From Nemophila menziesii (lineage: Eukaryota > Streptophyta > Magnoliopsida > Boraginales > Hydrophyllaceae): a stretch of 64,000 nt of DNA. Every line of letters starts with the position of its first letter. Within the stretch, counting starts at the first letter, position 1. Below are positions 45,182-58,088 of the stretch, piece after piece. Where the stretch lies: NCBI GenBank assembly GCA_029959085.1, contig JARWIR010000005.1:7566501-7630500 (forward strand), given 5' to 3'. The notes beneath the pieces were generated by a model. The model saw only the letters and a list, made by a program, of their open reading frames with translations, was not told the origin of the DNA and searched no databases. The position numbers and the translations under genes are program-made.

Positions 45182-45640
45182 GAACCCTGCTGAAGAAGAT
45201 GATGTGACTTAGGGTTTTTTAATTGGTTTCGGAAACAACACAGCCCGACCCTTATACTGTCTTTCCTTCACATTTGGGCTTTTCTACCAGTATCCAATTT
45301 ATCAATCACATTTGGGCCTTCATGCCTCAAATAAAACCTCTGCTAATAAAAATTGTAAGCAGTGGCCCACTATAAAGCCCAAACATTATCGCGAAAACAT
45401 CGACAACCCTTTCTAACTCAATCGATAAAGTGAGGGAAAAAAAAAGATAAATTGTGTGAGTAATACGGTTAGTTGTGCTTCATATAATCTATATAATAAA
45501 ACACAAAGATAAAGGAAAAACAGTTAAGTATTATCTAAAGAAAAAAAATGGTCAAGATTTAGTCAAGTGTTTCGATTTATTTGAATTAGAACTTCTAAAC
45601 CTTTTCTAAACCTTACTTGAACAAATAACGATTCTCCCCT
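45182..45640. other. Upstream region of the CHZ-motif gene
   Basis: Includes the phrase TTTGGGCTTTTCTA and the related ATTTGGGCCTTCAT, short GGGC-type boxes often found in plant housekeeping promoters. GCCCAA/TTGGGC occurs at least four times between 45240 and 45390. Nothing else is seen. Confidence 0.45.
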
Positions 45641-48260
45641 AACAAAAGTGTCTATTGAGGTGGAGCGTCCACTAAAGGAGAGTTTCAAGCCTAGCGGTAA
45701 AAATCGAAAACTCACTCGTATTAAATTGGTTGGATTTGAAGAGGTTGATAAAAGAATGGTGGAGATTTCAGCCCTTGATATCCCATTTTTGGCTACTCTA
45801 TTAAAAATGATTGGTCCAGATGAAGTGGGTGGTTGCTCAGTGCAACCCCCACAAAGACCATGATATGAGTAGTATATTCAAGTTGACATGGTCACCTTTG
45901 ACAATCCAAAACCTTAGATATATCCTCTCTCTGGAGAAAACGTACTTTCTTGGGTTATCCGAAACCAAGACAAAAAAGAAGAAGTTACTAGTGCTTTCAA
46001 AAAAGTTAAAATTAAAGTTGTTGTGTAACGTGCATCCAGTTGGAACTTTAGATGGTCTTGTCTTGTTTGAAGTTGATAATTTTGACTACGAAGTATTTTC
46101 ATCCTCCTGGAATCATATGATTTTTTATCTATATGTCTAGATAACCTCAACACTTGGTACCTTTATTTCATATATGCTCTAATAAGAATAAGAAAACTGA
46201 ACTTTGAAATTTTATAAAACTTACTATTCTAACCAATCCTTATTACCTTAATATCTTCCATAAGTGATTTTAATAGTATAAGAAACCCCCCAAAAAAGTT
46301 AGGTGATAATCTTAAACATTTCTCTGAAATGATGTTGTTTATAATAATCTTAATGAGAGATTGTTCCCGTACATGCAAGAACAATAGGAATGATGGGGAT
46401 CTTATTCTTTAGAAATTGTGTAGGGGGCTAGGCTCTACTTTATGGGTTCACCTGATTCCAGAAGTCTGGATTCATAATGCTCTCCCAATAGATTCTGACA
46501 CTCCTTCTTATCTTTTATCTTGATTTTCCCTTAAAATAGGTGTATGAAACCCTTTCTTTTTATAAATTTTGGTTATCCAATCCCTGGGGCCATCTATTTG
46601 TGCCTTCATAATTATATATCCTTGTGTGGACCTCCCAAACTGAAGATCCCTAGGAGACTTATAACATGCCAAAAAACAATCCTTAGATGAAATAAATCTA
46701 ATATCAGGAATAATGCACTCCTTATCGGTATCCTTTCTAAAAAAATTGAGTATCTTATGTAAGATAGTCCCAATGGCCACAATATTCCTCTCTCTAAACA
46801 ATTTGCATCTATTTCCAAGGAGATTAAAGCACTCCGGTCCTTTGAGGAGAAGTACTGGGCCAACAGAGCCAAAATTAAGTGGCTTAAGTTGGGGGCAGAA
46901 ACTCTAAGTTCTTTTGTTTATCTACTAGGATCAGAAGAGCCTCCAATAGGATTATACGTCTCCTTAAAGATAATAAGGAATGAACTTCCTGTGAGGTTGA
47001 GCTAAAATTTCATGTCACTAGTTTCTTCCTAAATCTATATCAAGATCCTAGTAGTAGGGCCACTGAACCTATTTTTCATGATATTTAACCCTTGGTTTTA
47101 AAGTAAGAAAATCCTTTCTTAATGACCCCTATTACCTATGAAGATCTCAAGCCTTGGAACCTTGGGGCTACCAAATCTCCTGATCCTGGTAGTTTACCTG
47201 ATGTTTTCTTCCAAAATTTTTGGGATGTAATAATAGATGATATCCTTGCAATATGTAATGACATTTTAATACGTACTATCCTATTGGGGAAACTACCAAT
47301 ATCATTCTTATCCCTAATTAAATACAAAAATCCCCAGAAAATAGACCAATTTAGGCCAGTTATATGCACAAACTTCTTTTATAAAATTCTTGCAAAAGCT
47401 ATGGTTATTAGGTTGAATTCTAGTATCCCACATATCATTTCTCCCTGTTAGTCAACATTTATAGAAAGAAGACAAATCCAAGACAATATTATCATTTTTC
47501 ATGATGTTATTCACAAACTAAAAGATCTAAGGAGCAATTCAAGAGATATCTACTCTATTTTACAAAGCTTATGATAAGATTAGTTGGTATTTTCACCATA
47601 AGCTCCTTGATAAATTAGGCTTTACTGTCCCATGAATATCCTTCATTAACTCTTGAATTTCCTCGGTTAAGTATAATGTTGTCTAAAATAGTCATCCTTT
47701 TGGATCTTTAAAGCCTTTAATGGGACTTAGACAGGAAGATCCTTTATCCCATTATTTGTTCTTAATTGCTTTCAATGCTTTTTCCTTCCTTATTGAGAAA
47801 GAGTTCCTTTCTAGCTATTAGAGGCATCAAAATAAGTAAGCACGTTTCCTCTATCCACCATTTTCTCTTTGCAGTTGACTTTATATGTTTTTCCTGAAAT
47901 TTTTCTCTTGAGAGTCATTCACTCAATGAAGCAATCTACAAATTTGTTTTGTCTCTGGTCTATCATTGAATCTTAACAAGTCATCTATCCTAATTAGCCC
48001 TAACACATCTCAGACAATGTCCTGCCTTCAATCCCAGTCCTTTAGAATGCCTATCACCTCTGACCTTGGCCTCCATTTAGGGGTTCACACTGAGTGGGGC
48101 AACTCCTAGATGAAAGTTATGGAAAGCCTGGTCTCCAAAGTGGCTTTTAAACACAAGGGATTGAAAAATTCCTTACTGTCAATGGTAGGCCAAACAATTC
48201 TAATATCCTCAGTGTTCCATGATATCCCTACTTATTCCATGTCCCTTCTATCAATCCCTA
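45640..48260 (+). mobile_element. LINE, plus strand, decayed (ORF1 end, endonuclease start, RT)
   Basis: 45790-45860 reads like an ORF1 end. 45865-46140 is the start of the endonuclease domain (NLRYILSLEKTYFLGLSETK, then VHPVGTLDGLVLF). 47122-47451 is the RT start (GATKSPDPGSLPDVFFQNFW, FRPVICTNFFYKILAKAMV), and further RT pieces follow to about 48260 (GLRQEDPLSHYLF, VAFKHKGLKN). Many stops. The rest of the endonuclease (46150-47100) is hardly readable, and zf-RVT and RNase H are missing. Confidence 0.8.
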
Positions 48261-49157
48261 ATGGAGTTATTAATGATTTGGGATAACCAGTTAATATTAT
48301 ACATTCTTAGTCTCTCAATTACAGAAATCCCTTCCATGGTTTCATCCATAAATTTGTTGTACTTCCATTCCTTATCTTACACAATCCTTCTTTAACCTAA
48401 TTCCCGTTGTACTTCTACTCCCTATCCTACATAATCCTTCTTTAACAAAAATTCTCATCCTTTAAGGATATTTGAACATGTCCAAAATCTAACTTGAGGA
48501 CAATTACCTTTCATAAATGAGTGTGTGAAAATTAAACTTCTTTAACGATTTTGCCACGTACGAACAAGGGGTTTTCAAGATATGACATGCTTGATTAGAA
48601 GAAGATCGATACTCCAATAATCTCAAAAACTCGAACCTCCAATAATTTTACTTAATCCCAATTTTTTTTCAAACTATCCAACAATTTTTCTTTTTATCAT
48701 GGTTGTTCTACCAAAAGATAACACCATACTAGACGATTTCTCATTGAAAGGTTTTTAAAAGAACCATAAATAACATTGAGTAATTAGGTATAACTTGTAA
48801 ATCGAAAAAAGGTCATATGTCTCGAGTCCTAGTGGATCGAGGGAGCCAAACTAGGCTACCGAGTTATTTGCTCAATTAGGAGTATTATAGTAGTAAATTT
48901 AGTATTTTGATTATGTAATACTCTTTGTAATTTCATCTTATTAGGAGTAGTATTGTAGTAAATTTAGTAGTTTAATTATGTAATACTCTTTGTAATTTCA
49001 TCTTATTTTTTATAATATATTATTTATTGTACAACCAAAAAAAACTCTCCCCTGTCGTTGCTCTTGTATTATTTTCACAACTCTTCAAATCACACTAAAC
49101 TTTTGCAGCTTCATCATTATTCAATCAGTCTACTTTTGCAACTTCATCATTCTTCGG
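48260..49157. repeat. Repeat-containing spacer downstream of MPT3
   Basis: A 50-bp unit (TTGTACTTCCATTCCTTATC onwards) is doubled at 48358-48456 with small changes. A 66-bp unit starting AGGAGTATTATAGTAGTAAA is doubled at 48878-49010. Otherwise AT-rich with no gene. Confidence 0.7.
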
Positions 49158-50662
49158 CTACACCTTTGCAAGTCCACCGGATGTAGGGGTAACACCACCT
49201 GTCGTTGGCCTTCAGTCACATCAACAACAAGACAAGTCAAGTTAGTTCCCTTAAAAGAATCACATGTCAAATAAAATAATATAAACTAAATGACAGAAAA
49301 CTCAGTAACACCAACATAAAAGAGGAAGAATTTGACATTTTAAAGTGAAAGACAGAAAGTTTAGTTTCTAAAAGAACTTACAAGCCAACAGAAACTTTGA
49401 AAGCATCGTAAATTCCCCATTGAGATCCCGTAAGAGTTCCAATCATCACAATACGAAGAGGAAGCCCCCTAGTAAACAAACCCCACACTCCAAGCTTTTT
49501 AACCGCCTATACATATATACACACACGCACAAACCTTTTCATTTATATTAAATAGAGATAAATGTAAATTGCAACAAGGAAGAAAAAAAGACTTAGACTT
49601 ACATCCGCAACAGTAGCACCCTTTGAGTTGTTGAGGAACGATACGAGATTATCAGCAGGATGAGATACAATAGCACAAAGAATTCCAGCCATATATCCAC
49701 CAACAAAACTCACCCCAAGCTGTACACTTTTGCTACACTCATTTTTAGGTGTAGGAATTGCATGCTTGTATATCATCTCCACGATGTTTTCAAAAGATGA
49801 AAACTTCATCATCGTATCTGAAAAATACCATAATAAATTAATACTTATATCATTATAACTACCTAATACACTAATACCTAGGTACTAAGTCAACTTACAT
49901 GGAATTTGACGTCCCCAAAGAGGAACAATCCCCTTGTACAACCCAAGAGCACCTTCAGATCTGACAAACTTAGGAAAGCCATCAGATAATCCTCGAGCAA
50001 AACCAGGTTGTGTCTGAACACGAACTTTAACAGCCTCGAACGGACAAAGTGCAATATCAGCAATCACCTCCGCAGATGCAGATCCAGCCAAGTAAATCAA
50101 AGTCTTATATTTTGCTGAATACTCTGGACCAGCAATATCAGAGTAATACTTCTTGAAGTATTCATAAAATCCCATCTTGCAAGCACCTTGAGCGCTATAA
50201 CCAAGCAAAGTAGGCACCCATCCCCTAAAAAATCCCCCAACTCCTTGTTCCTTGAGCAACACACCGAAACCAGACGAAACACTCTTGTATTTTGTAGGAT
50301 CAATCTATTTAATTTTCGATTAATCAACATAATTAATAATAATTAGTTAGAAATGTAAAAAAAAAAAAAAAAAAAAGAACCTGCATATTACACTTCACGA
50401 GATCAAGAGGAGTAACAGCCATGTGAGTGAGACCACAACTGAGGACCCCACCAGCTGTACAAGCGGCATAGTATTCACGAGAGTGTAACTCGATCTTTCT
50501 AGACTCCTTTGGCGAAGGAATTATAAAACTATTTTTCTTTTGAATATCAATATTTTCCCGATCATGATCATGATCAGATGAGACACGAGCACTACTGGTA
50601 TATGTATATAGAAAACTTGGCAGGAGAGCCTTAGATTTAGAGAGGGAGTTTTGTGCTTCCAT
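49158..50662 (-). CDS. MPT3: Mitochondrial phosphate carrier protein
   Basis: Five exons on the minus strand (50662-50381, 50304-49899, 49817-49603, 49506-49382, 49209-49158) give 359 aa. The protein imports phosphate with protons across the inner mitochondrial membrane for ATP synthesis. Three mitochondrial-carrier repeats are visible with signatures PLDLVK (85), PFEAVK (182) and PADNLV (283); the last is the phosphate-carrier variant. Family hallmarks [36 protein letters not shown] and [20 protein letters not shown] are present. Residues 1-55 form the targeting region. The last exon adds LPTTGG and a short tail; reading through its donor instead meets a stop at once (TTGTAAGT). All junctions are GT-AG. 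Identity is firm; which paralogue (MPT2 or MPT3) is less certain. Confidence 0.95.
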
Positions 50663-51295
50663 TTGGGAAATAACCTCTATGTAATTTGTTTTTTTGTTAA
50701 ATTAAAAAATAATCTCCATGGTTTCATCTCTGCTTAATTTATATACGAGATGATGAATGTTCTGATCAGGTACCAAATTGTTGAATTTTCAGTTACCATA
50801 TAAACTTGGACACGTCTGCTTTTATAGTTCTTGTCATACAAGTAATTTAACATTTAGCCGTCAACCCAAACCAGGTCAATAGTTTGTGTGGAATCTTTTT
50901 TTCTACGTTTCTACTTTCTAGTATCTTTCATATGTTGTGTTGTTGTAATAAAGGAAGATGAGTGGCCTTTTTAATGATAAAACAACTCATATCAAGTCAA
51001 AAAAGTATTCAACATATGTGAGCCCTGACGCAATACATAAATTAAACATATGTTTCTTAGAACAATTCTTATGATCGAATGAATACATATATGCCATTTT
51101 ACTTATGGCTTCATTTTACACCTCCCAAATTAACTTTTCTTTTAAAGGCGGAACATCCATCCTTATGTATCGGTTGCTTATAATTTAATATATTATTTTA
51201 TTTTGGACCAAAAAAAAAAGTTACATATGTAAATGCTCTCCTAAATTGCAATCTTATAAACTAGCAAAAAAGAGTATCTCAACTCATAATTACCA
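50663..51295. other. Spacer between MPT3 and MEF14
   Basis: MPT3 promoter side and MEF14 3' side. AT-rich; no other feature recognised. Confidence 0.5.
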
Positions 51296-53275
51296 TTACC
51301 AATAGTCCCCACATGAACACACACCCTTTTTAAAATGGTGAAACCTTTTCGAATCTCTAACCACAATTTCCCGATCAACAATCTCCGTAATCAACTTAAT
51401 CGTAGTATGACAATCACCACATATCCTTAAATTCTTAATAACTTGAATTATCGTACCCGGAACAGATTTCATAATCGCAAATACAACCGCCAATTTCTCA
51501 CTATGTACTTTCAAAGCCATTCCCTTCTCTTCCTCCTCAACATCATGAAGAACCGATGTTCTATTCGCTACATACCCAATTTCCTCTAACTTAACACTCA
51601 ATTCTTCTAAATACAAATAAATCTTTTCACATTCCAAATGATCTTTATCTCCCGCCACAAATACATGAACTCGACCTTTCATTTCCACAAGACTAAAACC
51701 CGGAGGCTTCACTAGTCCTCGATCTTTTATAGTTAATCTCATCCTTTCAACATCGTTCCATCTCCCCGCATCAGCATAAATATTCGAAAGCAATACATAG
51801 TATCCACAATTTAACGGGTCTAATTCAAATAGTTTTTTCGCGCAAATTTCTCCAATTTCAACTTTTTTATGTAACCTACATGCACTTAATAACGATCCCC
51901 AAATAACAGAATCTGGTTTCATTTTCATTTCTTTTATTAAATCGTATGCTTTTGTTATAAAACCTGCACGTCCAAGTAGATCAACCATACAACTGTAATG
52001 TTCGACACCTGGCGATATGTTAAACCTATGTTGCATAGCTTTAAACCAATGCCATCCTTGTTCAACTAAACCAGCATGGCTACAAGCTGATAAAACTGAT
52101 ACGAATGTTATATAATTTGGTTTTAAACCAGTTTCGTTCATTTTATGGAATATTTCGAGAGCTTCTATAGCTTGACCGTGCATTCCATAACCAGCGATCA
52201 TGGCCGTCCATGTTTTTATATTTTTGAATTTTATTCGATCAAATGCTTTTCTCGCTGTAAGTACTCTTCCGCATTTGCAATACATGTCGATTAATGAAGT
52301 ATTTACAAATACATTGTCCTCTAATCTCATTTTTATAACCTGATTGTGAATGCATTTACCCATTTGAAGAGCTCCTGAATGTGCACAAGCTAATAGTATA
52401 GTGGATAAGGTTACTGCGTTGAAACGTATATTAGTGTCTTTTACTATAAAGCGAAACAAATCGATTGCTTCAGCGGAGAATCCATGTTGTGCGTAAACTG
52501 CAATCATTGAATTGTACGATATAGCGTCTTTATTAGACATTTCATCGAACACCTTCCTAGATAAATTAACTTCACCACATTTGGCATATGCATCGATTAG
52601 AGTATTACTAACCCCTATGTCCTCGTTGAAGCTCTTCTTTATGGCAAACCCGTGAACACATTGTGTAATACTTTTTCCAGAAATACGAGAACAAGCTGAA
52701 AGAACTGAAATTATAACGACTGAATCGAAACAAAAATGATCCTTTTTGCTATTTTTAATCACACTCTCTTCGAGTAAGAGGTCTTTAAAAAGGGCTATAG
52801 CTTGATAGGACAAGTTATTTTGGACATATCCAGTAAGCATTGATGTCCAAGAAACTATATTTCTATGAGGAGTTTGATCGAACACTTTCCTGGCATCTTC
52901 CAACTGGTTACACTTGGAGTACATATCAATGAGAGCAGAGGAAACAAACAAGTCAGATTCATAACCGAAAATTAAAGCTTGTTGGTGAGCTTGCTTGCCG
53001 GAGCTCAGGTCAAATAGCGCTGCGCAGGATTTGAGAGCACAAGGAAAGGTAGAACGGTTAGGGTGGAGGGAGAGCTTACGCATGGAGGAGAAGGCCCGGA
53101 GCGATTCAACTGAGTCACCATTTCTAGCCAAATCGGCGATGATTGAGTTCCATGAATAGACATTTGTGTGGTCTACGTATTTGTTAAACAGTGTGTTAAG
53201 GTTTGGGTTAATAATATTAGTATGCGTGTGCGTAGAATAATAAGAACAGTTAACTCTCTTTACTTTAAATTTCAT
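51296..53275 (-). CDS. MEF14: PLS-class PPR protein with DYW domain, RNA editing factor MEF14-like
   Basis: Intronless, 659 aa. Pentatricopeptide repeats in the P-L-S pattern run from about 35 to 520 ([55 protein letters not shown] and so on), followed by E/E+ segments and a complete DYW domain with HSEKLA, CGDCH and the terminal CSCGDYW. The DYW domain has a cytidine-deaminase zinc signature, and such proteins convert specific C to U in organelle RNA. The sequence closely follows what I recall of Arabidopsis MEF14 (At3g26782), including its 659-aa length. The start is the ATG at MKFKVKRVN; a TTG further upstream was rejected. Basic residues at the start fit mitochondrial import. The next gene upstream is the same as in Arabidopsis. 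Confidence 0.94.
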   Translation of the reverse strand: MKFKVKRVNCSYYSTHTHTNIINPNLNTLFNKYVDHTNVYSWNSIIADLARNGDSVESLRAFSSMRKLSLHPNRSTFPCALKSCAALFDLSSGKQAHQQALIFGYESDLFVSSALIDMYSKCNQLEDARKVFDQTPHRNIVSWTSMLTGYVQNNLSYQAIALFKDLLLEESVIKNSKKDHFCFDSVVIISVLSACSRISGKSITQCVHGFAIKKSFNEDIGVSNTLIDAYAKCGEVNLSRKVFDEMSNKDAISYNSMIAVYAQHGFSAEAIDLFRFIVKDTNIRFNAVTLSTILLACAHSGALQMGKCIHNQVIKMRLEDNVFVNTSLIDMYCKCGRVLTARKAFDRIKFKNIKTWTAMIAGYGMHGQAIEALEIFHKMNETGLKPNYITFVSVLSACSHAGLVEQGWHWFKAMQHRFNISPGVEHYSCMVDLLGRAGFITKAYDLIKEMKMKPDSVIWGSLLSACRLHKKVEIGEICAKKLFELDPLNCGYYVLLSNIYADAGRWNDVERMRLTIKDRGLVKPPGFSLVEMKGRVHVFVAGDKDHLECEKIYLYLEELSVKLEEIGYVANRTSVLHDVEEEEKGMALKVHSEKLAVVFAIMKSVPGTIIQVIKNLRICGDCHTTIKLITEIVDREIVVRDSKRFHHFKKGVCSCGDYW

Positions 53276-53469
53276 TTTTGACAAATCTTCCTCAAATTTG
53301 AATATATAAAGTACTCCACTACATATACGTAGTTGGGAAAATAAGCAAGCATTTGTTTGAAATAAAATAAAAAACAATTAACACACATTCATTATTACTC
53401 AAAAAATAATAAAAAATTACAAACTGAAAAAGCTGTCCAGAAAATGTAATGTTAAGTTAAAATTAGTTA

Positions 53470-54730
53470 TCAAACAAGTGTAAGATGTGACGTATCATTT
53501 AATGTCTTTATTTGCCATCCTTTTTTCCAAGAATGTTGCAACACAGTCACAGAAGAATCATCAATGCAGATCTTACGTGACATAACTGAGCTACAACCAA
53601 GAATCCCCGTAATAACACACTTTATTGGTACTGAATGTGTGAACACACCAATACACGAGCTACTAATAGGGATACTCTTCACGTTTATATCCGGAACCGA
53701 ATGGTGGTGGCTGTGGTGGTGGTTTACGGGTTTTCTAGGGGACATCTCATCGTCAGCTTCTAAACCACCACCAGTAGTAGCCACCACTTGAAGCCTACTC
53801 TTACCTGATTTCTTCCTTGAGCCTTTACGGTGTCTATAAAAAGAATCCAATGGAGGAGCAGTTTTGTTAATGTGTGAAAATCCTTCCCTTATCTGGTTTT
53901 GATCTGAGTATGACATAACAGTTCCATTGAGAAACTGAAGCATGCGAAATTCAACCTGTCTTAAAGATTCTCCAGATGGAGCACAGAAATCAGGTTGAAG
54001 CTTTTCCATTGAATTTATCGTTTCGTTGGTGAATATTTCTGATCTGTTACATCCCTCCCAATCTCCATAACTCATCTCCGTAACTGCCTCGGATGATTGA
54101 ATTTCATTCTCGGGAAATTTCATCTCCTACATACATAAAAACACTAATCCATAATTCCATATCATAGCCATATATTTAAAAATTAATAAGGTAGATGAAT
54201 AAAGTGACCTGACAAACAGAGATAGCAGTGGATCGTGCACGATCTAAGGGAGATGTATAAACTGTGTTGAACTGAATTTTTCTGGATTTGAAAAAAGCTG
54301 CTAAAGCGCGTGATTGACGTTTTCCATTAGAGGTGAGAGTGGTTTCGGAACATCTACCTCCGACCAAATCAGGCCTTAAATTCATTTGACATTCACCGTG
54401 GCAAATTAAATAAACCTCAGTGAGGGTCCCGCTCAAAGTCGAATCGTCCGATAAATTAGGGGAGAAGTTGCGAGGAAGAGAAAGATGGGAAGTCTGTGAG
54501 AGAATATTGTGAGAGTCCCACAACTCCGATGTTTTATGATCGTATAAGCTGGATGATTGAGGGGTGAGTGGTGATCCAGATGCTTGATAGAAAGGTGACA
54601 TTTCAGGATCTTGTTCGATCACTTTCTTTGCAAGTGTATTATTCGCCGGAATATTCTCATCATCTTCTTCTTCTGTATTATCATCTTCTTCGTTTTCGGA
54701 TTGTAAATCGGTGGATTGTGAGGCTCCCAT
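53470..54730 (-). CDS. Histidine phosphatase (phosphoglycerate-mutase-like) family protein
   Basis: Two exons (54730-54209, 54126-53470) give 392 aa. 1-100 is acidic and serine-rich, starting MGAS, which could be myristoylated. The histidine-phosphatase fold spans about 103-345. Catalytic elements in order are H111 in LICHGE, R164 in SPLDRARS, E198 in GDWEG and H338 in GVFTHSVP. The classic RHG triplet reads CHG here, losing the first phosphate-binding arginine. A variable His/Ser-rich insert lies before the last histidine (about 270-325). It is the plant branch I recall as At3g26780, with no defined substrate. Activity is doubtful without that arginine. It is divergent from the dehydrogenase gene and followed 194 bases on by MEF14. 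Confidence 0.88.
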
Positions 54731-55387
54731 TATTAATTGTTAGATATATGAAATGGAAATCATGCACTCATCTGATCTGATCTGAGGGAACACGAAAATG
54801 AAATGATTTTAATAAAAGTTGGTGAATTACTTATTTGTTAAACGTATATAATACATATGTTTGTGTATAGTGATGAACGTAAATCAGAGGAGAAGTAAGA
54901 TCTCAGATCAAAAACATCTATCTTTCAGTCTGACTTGTCTGAAATATCTCTCACTATGGGTTTTCTGTTAGAAAGAGACTCAACGTATAATTCCCTTGTT
55001 TTGGGGGTTGGTAAAAATGTACACGTGTCATGTTCCATTTAGTAGTTGGGCCGGGCCGAATTATGAGAAACAGAATTTAATGTTTAAGGATAACAGGTAG
55101 TATTAAGTAGGTAGCTAACATGGGAGGAAGGTTTTCATCATGTTACTAGTACCTTATTGTCTTTTTTAAAATTAATTACACTCATTAATCATTCAACAAT
55201 CATCATATATATTATACATGATATACAGCACATCACATCACATATTACACGCACCATGTACGTAACATAGCTGCTATATATATACTAGCATGGGTAAAGA
55301 GTTGACTTTGTATTCTAAAGAGATCCCACGCCTGCTATTTCTCTTCTCTTTCAAAATATTTCAATCTTGTTCTCACAAGCGGAGAAA
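54731..55387. promoter_or_regulatory. Shared upstream region of two divergent genes
   Basis: 657 bp separates the ATG of the phosphatase-like gene (-) from that of the dehydrogenase (+). On the plus side CTATATATATACTAGC near 55272 is a probable TATA box about 115 bases before the ATG. On the minus side the TATACGTTTAAC near 54850 (reverse of plus) is a weaker candidate. Confidence 0.55.
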
Positions 55388-56458
55388 ATGCTCAAATTTT
55401 TGGCCAGGTAATTCATTCATCATTTAACCCACCTTTTATATATTTAATCTTAGTTTTTCACTATTGAAATGATGATGTTATAGAGAATTGAGGTATCATC
55501 ATATGTCTCCGTTCCAGAGAAACATCGCAAAGTATTTTAGCACCTCTAATTCTGATAAAAGGTAATTAAATTATTACTTCTTCTATGTTCAATCGATCCA
55601 TATGCATATTCATTAGTTATATAGTTAATTTTTATATATCATAAATTATTTATTAACAGGCTTCAGGGCAAGGTGGCCTTGATCACAGGAGGAGCTAGTG
55701 GACTAGGTAAAGCTACAGCTATAGAATTCATCAAGCACGGAGCACAAGTTGTGATAGCTGATATCAATGCGCAACTAGGCCCGTCAATCGCCCATAGCTT
55801 GGGCCCACAAGCCCATTTCGTGTCATGTGATGTTACAAACGAGTCTCAAATAGAAGAGGCAGTGAAAACCACCTTAAACCTTCATGGAAAATTGGATATC
55901 ATGTATAACAATGCTGGAATAGCGGGAGCTTCATTTCCACCTAGTATTGCGGATCTTGATCTCGATGAATTTGATCGGGTGATGAGAATAAACGTGAGGG
56001 GTGTGATTGCGGGGATTAAACACGCAGCGAAAGTTATGATCCCGGAAAAATCAGGTTCAATATTGTGCACATCTAGTATTAGTGGAATTTTGGGTGGGCT
56101 AGGAGCTCATCCTTATACTGTATCGAAATTTGCTATACCTGGGATTGTGAAATCGTTAGCAAGTGAGTTAAGTAAACATGGTATACGCGTAAATTGTATC
56201 TCGCCATGTCCGATTCCTACACCAATGGTGATTGAACAATTCAGTCAAATATTACCGAGCCTTGGTGAAGATCAAATAATTGAGATAGTTAATGGGTTTG
56301 GAGAGTTAAAAGGAGGAAAGAGGAACAAGTATTGTGAAGACATTGATGTGGCTAAAGCAGCTTTGTTTTTGTCATCTGATGAAGCTAAGTATATTTCAGG
56401 TCACAATCTTGTCGTAGATGGAGGATTCACCAGCTATAAGAATCTTAACTTTACATAA
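55388..56458 (+). CDS. Short-chain dehydrogenase/reductase (secoisolariciresinol/xanthoxin dehydrogenase-like)
   Basis: Three exons (55388-55407, 55484-55561, 55660-56458) give 298 aa. The two small first exons encode MLKFLARELRYHH and a Ser/Arg-rich stretch, a likely organelle presequence (1-33). The rest is a classical SDR: cofactor motif TGGASGLG (42-49) with D69 in IAD (NAD preference), NNAG (116-119), catalytic S172, Y185 and K189, and a C-terminal SGHNLVVDGGF. It belongs to the plant SDR110C group, NAD(H) oxidoreductases acting on secondary alcohols of terpenoids, phenolics or xanthoxin; the substrate cannot be told. Frames join cleanly at AG|A and AG|G. It is the counterpart of the At3g26760/At3g26770 genes I recall next to the phosphatase-like gene. 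Confidence 0.92.
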
Positions 56459-57718
56459 GATTAGACTGATTAGAGAGTATCTTATTATTGTTTTATATTT
56501 ATTTATTAAACTTGTTGTATTGTGTTTTAAATGAATGATTATTTCATAAATGAATAAGGAGATATGGAGAGCTTTTAGTACACTTATTTCATTTACGTGT
56601 ATACTAATATTTAATATATTCATTTGAGATTCATTAAAAAGGCATCAGAGTATTAAATCAGAAAAGTTCAAATAAAAAAAATCATGCGCTCCCTTCCAAT
56701 AAAATTTAATACTGTTGGAAAATCAAAAAAGACAAAAATGACGCTAAACAGATAATAATATAATTTTATTTTGTGGATATAACATTGATGGGGATTGGGT
56801 GGTAACGGTTATAGTAGAAAAAGACATGGGCTGGAGCGGCTTTTCCAGGAGATGGAAGGCCAAGAAAGAACAACAATCCTTAAATTTATATGTTTTGTTG
56901 TTAAAGCCTTAAAGGTCTACAACTAACTTGTTTAGTTTACTTTTAGTAATGCTAATTTGCCGACAATGTTATTTGCTGCTTCTGTTTTGTTCCCACCGAA
57001 CCCGAATTTTTCTTTGGGTAAAACAAGTAGTGTTACACACGTCATGCACTGATTTTGGCTTGACTTGGACCCAGTAATTTTGTCTTTTTCCTTTTGTTTT
57101 TTCATTTATTTTAGTTCATTGATAATTTAAATACCCTTAATATTTGTTACTTTTTATTTGTTTATCTAATTTATAAGTTAAACACTAATAATACGAAAGA
57201 AAAATATAAGATTAGAAATTTCGATAAAGATGATGTTGAAGATCTAATACCTTAGAATGATTTACGACATAATCGAGTTCTACAAGAACTCTGATTAGTT
57301 GTGTGAAATTGCATGAGATGGATAAATGTGTGAAACAAAAAATTTAAACTTTGTTGTATGAAAATATTTTCTTATTAATGATGTAGTATTAAAGAGGTTT
57401 ATAATCTCGTCCGCAGGTAAATATCGGTCAAGTGCACTTTTGATCAACACATTCGATTTGTTAATACTTAATTTTCTCGTTTTTCTAAATTTGACTTTGT
57501 TTAATTACTTTTGACATTTAGAAATTAATAGTGAAAAGTTTTTCGAGAAGTCGTTATCCTGTGATATTTCTAATACTAGCTTGCTCCATCTACACAAAGG
57601 TTTATAGGTCATGACCTTTGGACCGTAGTTAATAAGTACGCTAATAATGGTCGACAATGGTCTCTAACCCTTGTCTATGCTCAATAAAATGGAGTCGTTG
57701 ATGGTGTTGCATAAGTGC
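56459..57718. other. Intergenic, AT-rich
   Basis: Dehydrogenase 3' UTR region, then anonymous AT-rich DNA. No frame of note. Confidence 0.5.
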
Positions 57719-58080
57719 CAGGGCCGGCCTGAGCGTCTCGGGTACCTAAGACGAGAAACAAAAATAGGGCCCTTTACCGTTTAATTAAGAAAATTGGCAA
57801 AAAAAATCATATTAAATATAATTAATTATTTTGTGATGTTATATTATTTTTTATTCACGGTTTTTTTTTTCTTTCAAGTATTTTTTTTTGTTTAAATAAT
57901 TATGCATTTTTTATCTTTTATTTAACAAATGGGATTCGAAATCATGACTTAATACATTGAGAGCCATTAAAGATTTCACTAAGCTAACTATTGCACTTTA
58001 TTAAATATTTCTCTTGGAGCCCTTAAATTACTGGGGCCCAAAGTGACCGTCTTACCTGCTTTGGGACTGGACCGGCTCTG
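57719..58080. mobile_element. hAT-type non-autonomous element (362 bp)
   Basis: Ends CAGGGCCGGCCT and, in reverse, CAGAGCCGGTCC are matching terminal inverted repeats (nine of twelve). Flanking octamers ATAAGTGC (57711-57718) and TTAAGTGC (58081-58088) match at seven of eight, the hAT duplication length. No transposase. Confidence 0.8.
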
Positions 58081-58088
58081 TTAAGTGC

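Noticed and set aside
44677..45212. Ser- or His-rich plus-strand proteins
   Set aside because: They are antisense to the Asp/Glu-rich CHZ gene, where GAT/GAA repeats leave all frames open.
53276..53377. 34 extra N-terminal residues for MEF14
   Set aside because: The extension would begin at TTG; the ATG at 53275 gives the same 659-aa length I recall for the Arabidopsis protein.
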